Source of the DNA: Candidatus Nealsoniibacteriota bacterium
GTDB lineage: Bacteria; Patescibacteriota; Minisyncoccia; Minisyncoccales; MHMH01
Direction of reading: 5' to 3'
Assembly (NCBI GenBank): GCA_030700195.1
Contig: JAUYKD010000006.1
Span: 1-11,654, forward strand
DNA length: 11,654 nt
The position numbers and the translations under genes are program-made. Within the stretch, counting starts at the first letter, position 1. Every line of letters begins with the position of its first letter. Below are positions 7,543-11,654 of this stretch, one piece after another. A model generated the notes under the pieces. It was not told the origin of the DNA, made no database searches, and worked only from the letters and a program-made list of their open reading frames with translations.

Positions 7543-8778
7543 TTAAATAAATTTTAAATTAATGATCGGCGCTAAACTAAATACTTTTTTAGAGATATTC
7601 TTTTCTTCAAGCAGAGAAAGTAAATAAGGAGCGGCCGAGTTATATTCTAAGTCCACTTTTTTTGTTTTAACGAAAAAAGGTAAATTAACGCCCTTTTTGA
7701 ACAATAGTCTTTTGACTTTCGCGCTGTCGATTTTCTCCTGCGGAAATCTTCTGGTCAAATCGCCGTAACCGTGATCAGCCGACCAGAGAAAATTTTCAGC
7801 TCCAGCAGCTCCTTTATTAACGTAACTTTTTAAATTGAATGAGCCCGATAAAATAACCGGCGAGCCGCTTGAAACTTTGTTAACGTTATGCCGATAAAGA
7901 AAAAGGGTGTGATCTGGGTCTTTTTTTATTTCCTCAATACCATTGTGATAATGGTCGGAAAAATGCTCCAACTCCGTTTCTCCGCCAAAAACTTCGGCAA
8001 ACAAATCCTTTAAAATGGAAAAAGTCGTCAAACGATAGGCGAATCCGTAGTTCATCAACATTTTCAAGGCCTTTAAAATTATCGGAAAGTTTGGCGAAGA
8101 TTTATCCAATTTGACGAATTTCGGCTGGTAAATTGTTTCTTTTAAAATATCTTCTTCCAAAATATCATCCAGCGATTCTCCGGCCGTATGATAAAGAAGG
8201 CAAATCTGCCCTTTTCTTATCCCCCATTCTTTGGCTTGTTCTTCGTTAAAAACATCGTCCACTGCCTGGAATTCCATAAAATGATTGCCTCCGAAATGCT
8301 TGCCCATTTTTCTTTTTAAACGCAGGGTTCCTTGCCGCCATTCTTTACGAATCCCGGAATAGTTAAATTGAGAAATGTCTTTGCGGCAGATTCTCTGAAA
8401 TTCCTCCGTGGAAAGAGAAAACTTGTCCTGCAGCGGAAAACGGAAATAATTAAATAAATTCCTAACCAAACCTTTATTAAAATTAAGCAGAACTTTTTCC
8501 AATTTGGGCAGCAATGCGTCTTCGTAAAAAAGGTTTGTCTTAAGTAAGGCCATGCCGCAATTAAGCCCTCGCGAGCGGAACTGGGGGTAAAGGCAGTCCT
8601 CGGTTAAAATAGCCAGACTTGATGGAATGTCTATCCGGTAACCCAAGTTGGCGTATTTGGATTTTAAATGAATGTCTGGAAAAGCCACCACCTCTTTTAC
8701 TCCGGGCAAATTTGATATTTCATTAACCCTTCTCTTGACCTCCGGAGAAATATTTTTTTCGTCAAGGATTATTGCCAT
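7543..8778 (-). CDS. Divergent RtcB-like protein (RNA ligase RtcB family fold)
   Basis: From the ATG at 8778 this is 411 residues, about the length of bacterial RtcB. Family landmarks occur in order: FPDIH (33-37), an NCGM segment with Cys74, FGGNHFMEF (162-170) with His166, LLYH (194-197) with His197, HYHN with His278, SGSFNLKSY (311-319), SADHGYGD (333-340) with His336, and a C-terminal APIINLKFI resembling the VVxVKG end. His336 matches the guanylylated His of true RtcB. However, the metal-binding Asp of the DIGCGM motif is Gly71, the GSRG loop after His197 reads AGES, and HGAGR reads HGYGD. Canonical RtcB joins RNA 2',3'-cyclic phosphate ends using GTP and manganese. Keeping most ligands but losing others suggests altered chemistry. 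An AAGAGG SD 9 bases upstream fixes the ATG; a TTG at 8787 lies flush against that SD. Confidence 0.85.
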   Translation of the reverse strand: MAIILDEKNISPEVKRRVNEISNLPGVKEVVAFPDIHLKSKYANLGYRIDIPSSLAILTEDCLYPQFRSRGLNCGMALLKTNLFYEDALLPKLEKVLLNFNKGLVRNLFNYFRFPLQDKFSLSTEEFQRICRKDISQFNYSGIRKEWRQGTLRLKRKMGKHFGGNHFMEFQAVDDVFNEEQAKEWGIRKGQICLLYHTAGESLDDILEEDILKETIYQPKFVKLDKSSPNFPIILKALKMLMNYGFAYRLTTFSILKDLFAEVFGGETELEHFSDHYHNGIEEIKKDPDHTLFLYRHNVNKVSSGSPVILSGSFNLKSYVNKGAAGAENFLWSADHGYGDLTRRFPQEKIDSAKVKRLLFKKGVNLPFFVKTKKVDLEYNSAAPYLLSLLEEKNISKKVFSLAPIINLKFI

Positions 8779-8780
8779 TT

Positions 8781-9953
8781 TTACCAACCTCTTCTAATAA
8801 TATCGCAGATGAATCTGACATCTTTTTCCCGAATTTTCATATGTATGGGCAAGCAGAGGTATTTCAGCTCTATTTCGTCCATCATCGAAAATTTTCCTTT
8901 GGCATAGGGTTTGAAGACCTTATAAACATCGCTCCTGATATGAACCGTGTTGGTTTCCACTCCTTTTTCTTTCAATTTTTTGGCTAACTTATCCCTGTTT
9001 TCAACCAGTATTGTCATTAACCAAGCGGTATCACCCTTTTTGCTCGGTAAAAATTCTATGCCCTCGGCATTTTTCAAAAGTTGACGATATAAATTGCTGA
9101 GTCTTTGATAATGAGAATGTATTTTGTTCCATTCTTTTAAGTGCTGTAAGCCGATGGCAGCGTTAAAATTATTCATATGATATTTATACCCCGTTTCCCA
9201 AACATCATACGTCATCTCTCTTCTTTCCCAATTTTTAAACTGCTGCCAGCCCTTTTTTATCTTCAAGTCCCGGTCAATACCAAACCACCTGATTCTTTTT
9301 GCCTTTTTAAAATCTTCTTCTTTTTTCATAACAATCATTCCTCCGTCAATCGTGGTCAAATACTTAATGGCTTGAAAGCTAAAACAGCCGAAGTCCCCGA
9401 TAGTGCCCGCATATCCCTTGACTTTCTTGCCGTAATAATAAGCTCCCAGGGCCTGAGCCGCGTCTTCAATCACCGGCAATTTATGTTTTTTGGCTATAGC
9501 CATAATACTGTCCATATCGCACAGACATCCTCCATAATGCATAACTACAATGGCTTTGGTTTTTTTGGTAATCTTTTTTTCCAAATCAGCCGGGTCCAAT
9601 GTCAAATCGTTTTTAACATCAACAAACACCGGTACGGCTTTTTGATAAAGAACGGGATGAATGGTGGCAGAACAGGTAAACAAAGGCACCAAAACCTCAT
9701 CACCTTCCTTAATCCCGGCCAAAATATAAGCTAGATGGAGAGCGGCTGTGCACGAACTGACGGCAACCGCATATTTTGTTTTGAATTTTTCAGCGAATTT
9801 CTTTTCAAAGATCGGGATTAAAGGCCCTTGGCCGATAAACTTTGATTTAAGAACTTTGGCCACTTCAGAAATCGCCTTGTCTGAAATATAAGGATAAAAC
9901 AAAGGTATTTTATAAGGCTTCTCTTTAACTACTTTTATTTTAGGCGCCTTCAT
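8781..9953 (-). CDS. DegT/DnrJ/EryC1/StrS family PLP-dependent sugar aminotransferase
   Basis: This 390-residue protein has fold type I aminotransferase landmarks. PLP contacts appear at SSCTAALHLA (66-75) and in PVIEDAAQALGA (160-171) with Asp164. Lys197, in CFSFQAIKYLTTIDGGM (190-206), takes the internal aldimine position. GYKYHMNNFNAAIGLQ (255-270) is the family's substrate-site strand and helix. The Phe-Gln-Ala-Ile-Lys form replaces the common SFxxxK with small variation. The enzyme should place an amino group on a keto sugar nucleotide, giving for example a 3- or 4-amino sugar; the regiochemistry cannot be read. It overlaps the end of the SDR gene by 14 bp, and that enzyme could supply the keto sugar. 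A weak AAGG lies about 10 bases before the ATG. Confidence 0.95.
   Translation of the reverse strand: MKAPKIKVVKEKPYKIPLFYPYISDKAISEVAKVLKSKFIGQGPLIPIFEKKFAEKFKTKYAVAVSSCTAALHLAYILAGIKEGDEVLVPLFTCSATIHPVLYQKAVPVFVDVKNDLTLDPADLEKKITKKTKAIVVMHYGGCLCDMDSIMAIAKKHKLPVIEDAAQALGAYYYGKKVKGYAGTIGDFGCFSFQAIKYLTTIDGGMIVMKKEEDFKKAKRIRWFGIDRDLKIKKGWQQFKNWERREMTYDVWETGYKYHMNNFNAAIGLQHLKEWNKIHSHYQRLSNLYRQLLKNAEGIEFLPSKKGDTAWLMTILVENRDKLAKKLKEKGVETNTVHIRSDVYKVFKPYAKGKFSMMDEIELKYLCLPIHMKIREKDVRFICDIIRRGW
8788..8793 (-). promoter_or_regulatory. Shine-Dalgarno site of the RtcB-like gene
   Basis: AAGAGG on the minus strand sits 9 bases before the ATG at 8778, inside the last codons of the aminotransferase gene. 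It is flush against a TTG at 8787, which rules that codon out as the likely start. Confidence 0.7.
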
Positions 9954-10890
9954 TAGAAATAAACCTTAAGGTTTTCGGTTCCCCGCCTAAGTAAGCAATA
10001 GGCTTATTTTCTTTGAGCCAGCGATATGTTTTACCCAAACCCTCTTCTAAATCTATTTTCGCCTCCCAATCAAGCAATCTTTTTGCTTTTGAGGCATCTC
10101 CGATCATATTGCCGACTTCAGCGTATCTCGGCTCGATAAATTCAACGTTAAGCTCCCGGCCGGTTATTCTTTTCAATATATTGATCACGTCTAAAATGGA
10201 ATAATTCTTCCCGGAGCACAGATTGATAATCTCTCCGGCGGGCAAATTTCTCGCCGCCCAAATTCCCTTAACTATTTCTTCAGCAAACGTCCAATCCCTT
10301 TTTTGGGCTCCTGATCCGTAAACCTGCAAGGGCAGGCCTTTTTCAATGTATTCAATATACTTTGACATCACCTTTCTCCTGTCCTGGTAAAATCCGTAGC
10401 CGTTAAACGGCCTGACAACAACAATCTCGGCTCCATACATATTATACCAATTCTGGCACATTAAATCGCAGGCCGCTTTTGACGTGGCATAAGGAGAGGC
10501 CGGACTGAAAGAATGATCTTCCGATTGTTTTTCCAAACCTGGCTTCAAAGTGCCGTAAACCTCAGACGAGCTGATGTAAACCAGCTTGACCTTGTGATTG
10601 GTGCAGGCCTTTAAAACATTGAGGGTACCGCTGATATTTGCTCCCATAAACAATTCGGGATAGCGCATAGAAGTGTCGGTATGGGTAAAAGCGGCAAAAT
10701 GAAAAACCAGCGATTTTCCCTTAATCGCTTTCTCAATTTGCTCGTAATTGCGGCAGTCCTGGCCGTGCTTCAGATCAAACCCGTACAAGTCAATTTCCGG
10801 ATGCTCTCTTTCTATATATTGTTCAAAATTAGTTCCAAAAAACCCTCTGTTCCCGGTAACTAAAATTTTCTTATAAGAAGGATTTTCCAT
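9940..10890 (-). CDS. Extended SDR NAD-dependent epimerase/dehydratase, sugar-nucleotide modifying
   Basis: This 316-residue protein, the first gene of the operon, opens with the Rossmann motif VTGNRGFFGTNF (11-22, Gly13/Gly16/Gly19), then HFAA at 64-67. The catalytic set is a Ser in ISSSEVYG (106-113) plus Tyr134 and Lys138 in SPYATSKAA. RmlB-type 4,6-dehydratases have Asp-Glu in the matching TDEVYG segment; here it is Ser-Glu, as in the GDP-mannose 4,6-dehydratase or UDP-glucuronate decarboxylase/epimerase branches. GSGAQKRDWTF (192-202) and a C-terminal substrate domain follow. Pairing with a DegT aminotransferase favours an enzyme giving a keto sugar nucleotide, but a 4-epimerase is also possible. 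The ATG at 10890 lies some 20 bases below the promoter start region and has no SD. Confidence 0.93.
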   Translation of the reverse strand: MENPSYKKILVTGNRGFFGTNFEQYIEREHPEIDLYGFDLKHGQDCRNYEQIEKAIKGKSLVFHFAAFTHTDTSMRYPELFMGANISGTLNVLKACTNHKVKLVYISSSEVYGTLKPGLEKQSEDHSFSPASPYATSKAACDLMCQNWYNMYGAEIVVVRPFNGYGFYQDRRKVMSKYIEYIEKGLPLQVYGSGAQKRDWTFAEEIVKGIWAARNLPAGEIINLCSGKNYSILDVINILKRITGRELNVEFIEPRYAEVGNMIGDASKAKRLLDWEAKIDLEEGLGKTYRWLKENKPIAYLGGEPKTLRFISNEGA

Positions 10891-10918
10891 ATTATTTTAA
10901 GTAATATTTCGCTTCTTT

Positions 10919-10947
10919 AGTATAACTTGACGACTCTTTTTAGTCAA
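10919..10947 (-). promoter_or_regulatory. Sigma70-type promoter of the ten-gene operon
   Basis: On the minus strand TTGACT (10942-10947) and TATACT (10919-10924) are separated by exactly 17 bases, close to consensus at both boxes. Transcription would begin near 10912, leaving a leader of only about 20 bases before the SDR ATG. It lies just after the terminator of the acetyltransferase gene. A short inverted repeat, TTGAC at 10927-10931 with GTCAA at 10943-10947, covers the -35 box and spacer and might be an operator, though 5-bp arms are weak evidence. Confidence 0.85.
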
Positions 10948-10966
10948 CAAAGGCGATTTAAAACAG

Positions 10967-11000
10967 AAAAGCCAATTTGCTTTTGCGCAAACTGGCTTTT
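10967..11000 (-). terminator. Rho-independent terminator of the acetyltransferase gene
   Basis: On the minus strand a 14-bp stem (AAAAGCCAGTTTGC pairing with GCAAATTGGCTTTT, one G-T wobble) with the 6-base loop GCAAAA is followed by TTTTCTGTTTT. It begins six bases after the TAA at 11007. The plus strand also reads stem then TTTTTT, so it could work in both directions. It separates the acetyltransferase from the operon promoter that follows. Confidence 0.9.
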
Positions 11001-11006
11001 TTAGGG

Positions 11007-11459
11007 TTATTCTCTTGGAAAATGTTTCAAAACAATTCTCATCTCATTCCCTTTTCTTTCATAGCCCAATTTTTCGTAAAAAGAAATATTATCATCAGAA
11101 CAATTAAGAACTACTCTGAAGCAATTCCTTTTTCTGATCTCCTGGTCCACGGCTTGCATCAGCATCGTAGCTATTCCTTGACCTGAACACTTTTCATGAA
11201 CAACCACGTTTTCCACGTGAGCCATAAAAGTGCCGTTTCCGAAAAACTCTTGCTGAAACAAAACAGTGGCTGTGCCAACGACCATGTTGTTTTTTTCAGC
11301 TACAATAGTCCAATAGACGGGGTTTAAGGTTATCTTTCGGAAAATATGTTTTGCTTTCTTGATACTCAAACCGCCTATTGGTATTAACCGGTCCAGAGTT
11401 TCCAAAAAACCTTTTTCAAGATCTTTTACCCTTAACTGCCTTACAATAATCTCTTCCAA
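11007..11459 (-). CDS. GNAT acetyltransferase, glucosamine-6-phosphate N-acetyltransferase (GNA1)-like
   Basis: This 150-residue single GNAT domain has the motif A strand HVENVVVHEK (81-90), the acetyl-CoA loop SGQGIATML (92-100), and the C-terminal FYEKLGYERKG (127-137). The overall pattern follows eukaryotic GNA1: an N-terminal RxLRVKDLE start, the H-[IV]-E-[DN] strand, CFRVVLNCSDDNISFYEK matching CYKIILDC..N..FYEK, and a closing EMRI. GNA1 acetylates glucosamine-6-phosphate on the way to UDP-GlcNAc. The similarity is from recall and specificity is unproven; a generic small-molecule or peptide N-acetyltransferase is the alternative. The start is TTG at 11459, 7 bases after AAAGGA, and no other start lies near the N-terminus. 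It has its own promoter and terminator, so it is regulated apart from the operon. Confidence 0.9.
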   Translation of the reverse strand: MEEIIVRQLRVKDLEKGFLETLDRLIPIGGLSIKKAKHIFRKITLNPVYWTIVAEKNNMVVGTATVLFQQEFFGNGTFMAHVENVVVHEKCSGQGIATMLMQAVDQEIRKRNCFRVVLNCSDDNISFYEKLGYERKGNEMRIVLKHFPRE

Positions 11460-11466
11460 TTTAATA

Positions 11467-11472
11467 TCCTTT
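11467..11472 (-). promoter_or_regulatory. Shine-Dalgarno site fixing the TTG start of the acetyltransferase
   Basis: AAAGGA on the minus strand sits 7 bases before the TTG at 11459. It is one of only two convincing SD sequences in the window and supports a genuine TTG initiation codon. Confidence 0.8.
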
Positions 11473-11493
11473 CTTGGTTTTCAATAATTTAAC

Positions 11494-11522
11494 ACTATAC
11501 CAATATTAAAAATAAAAGTCAA
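11494..11522 (-). promoter_or_regulatory. Sigma70-type promoter of the acetyltransferase gene
   Basis: TTGACT (11517-11522) and TATAGT (11494-11499) on the minus strand are 17 bases apart. The -35 box overlaps the TGA stop of the upstream glycosyltransferase. Predicted transcription starts near 11487, giving a leader of about 28 bases that contains the SD. Confidence 0.83.
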
Positions 11523-11654
11523 ATAAGCTCTTCCAACGCGCTTTTCAGCTCTCTCCCCAAAGTCTGCGGAGTCAGCTTTTCTTGATATACCTTGTAGCCG
11601 TTTTCGGCTATTCTGTTTCTTAGTTCGGGATTGTTCTTCAATTCCATTATCTTT
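11519..11654 (-). CDS. C-terminal end of a GT4-type glycosyltransferase; runs off the right edge
   Basis: The last 44 codons before a TGA at 11519-11521 are visible. They read LKNNPELRNRIAENGYK and then QEKLTPQTLGRELKSALEEL, the usual final helices of GT-B family 4 glycosyltransferases (the NPELRxxxxENGY pattern). The catalytic part lies outside the window. No terminator hairpin is visible after the stop, so some readthrough into the acetyltransferase unit is possible. The stop codon lies within the promoter of that next unit. Confidence 0.75.
   Translation of the reverse strand, partial: KIMELKNNPELRNRIAENGYKVYQEKLTPQTLGRELKSALEELI

Noticed and set aside
9177..9734. A 185-codon open frame on the plus strand
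   Set aside because: It lies wholly inside the well-supported aminotransferase gene on the other strand, has no family features, and its composition looks like an antisense shadow.
10891..10966. Riboswitch or leader peptide before the operon
   Set aside because: The predicted leader is only about 20 bases, too short for either.
1..11654. CRISPR array, insertion sequence, tRNA or rRNA gene
   Set aside because: I saw no regularly spaced repeats, transposase-like protein, cloverleaf or rRNA-like segment; nearly all of the window is occupied by protein-coding genes.
1..11654. UGA recoding as in some CPR lineages (code 25)
   Set aside because: TGA ends several genes at exactly the expected family C-termini, for example at 4886, 5565 and 11519, and no in-frame TGA interrupts a gene.

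Overview
The window is AT-rich (roughly one third G+C by eye) and very compact, and every gene I can support lies on the minus strand, so it reads from right to left. Most adjacent genes overlap or sit within about 25 bases of each other. TGA is used as a stop, so the standard bacterial code fits. Compactness, Lys/Ile/Phe-rich proteins, frequent TTG starts and mostly absent Shine-Dalgarno (SD) sequences resemble a Patescibacteria/CPR (Parcubacteria-like) genome. That placement is inference, because no taxonomic marker gene is present.

Layout from the right edge: (a) 11519-11654, the C-terminal end of a GT4-type glycosyltransferase. (b) 11007-11459, a single-gene unit with its own promoter (TTGACT-17-TATAGT), a strong SD, a TTG start and a hairpin terminator; it encodes a GNAT acetyltransferase resembling glucosamine-6-phosphate N-acetyltransferase (GNA1). 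(c) A near-consensus promoter (TTGACT-17-TATACT, 10919-10947), followed by a run of ten genes, 10890 down to the left edge, with no visible internal terminator. In transcription order these are an extended SDR sugar-nucleotide enzyme, a DegT/EryC1-type PLP aminotransferase, a divergent RtcB-like protein, a CDP-alcohol phosphatidyltransferase-like membrane protein, a GT4 glycosyltransferase, a nitroreductase-like flavoprotein, a 530-residue predicted alpha/alpha-toroid plus beta-rich protein, a radical SAM/SPASM protein, a class I methyltransferase, a DPM1/GtrB-like GT2, and the start of a polytopic membrane protein (possible GT-C enzyme) that runs off the left edge.

Together the genes look like a surface glycan or glycolipid pathway: the SDR and aminotransferase could make an amino sugar nucleotide, the GT4 and GT2 could transfer sugars, the GT2 could charge a polyprenyl-phosphate carrier for the membrane enzyme beside it, and the CDP-alcohol transferase homologue could build a phosphodiester-linked lipid or head group.

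The most unusual part is the middle of the operon. A full-length RtcB homologue keeps the catalytic Cys and four His positions but has lost the motif Asp and other signature residues. It directly abuts a CDP-alcohol transferase whose fourth motif acidic residue is His. Downstream come a nitroreductase, a toroid protein and a SPASM protein, an uncommon set for a glycan locus.
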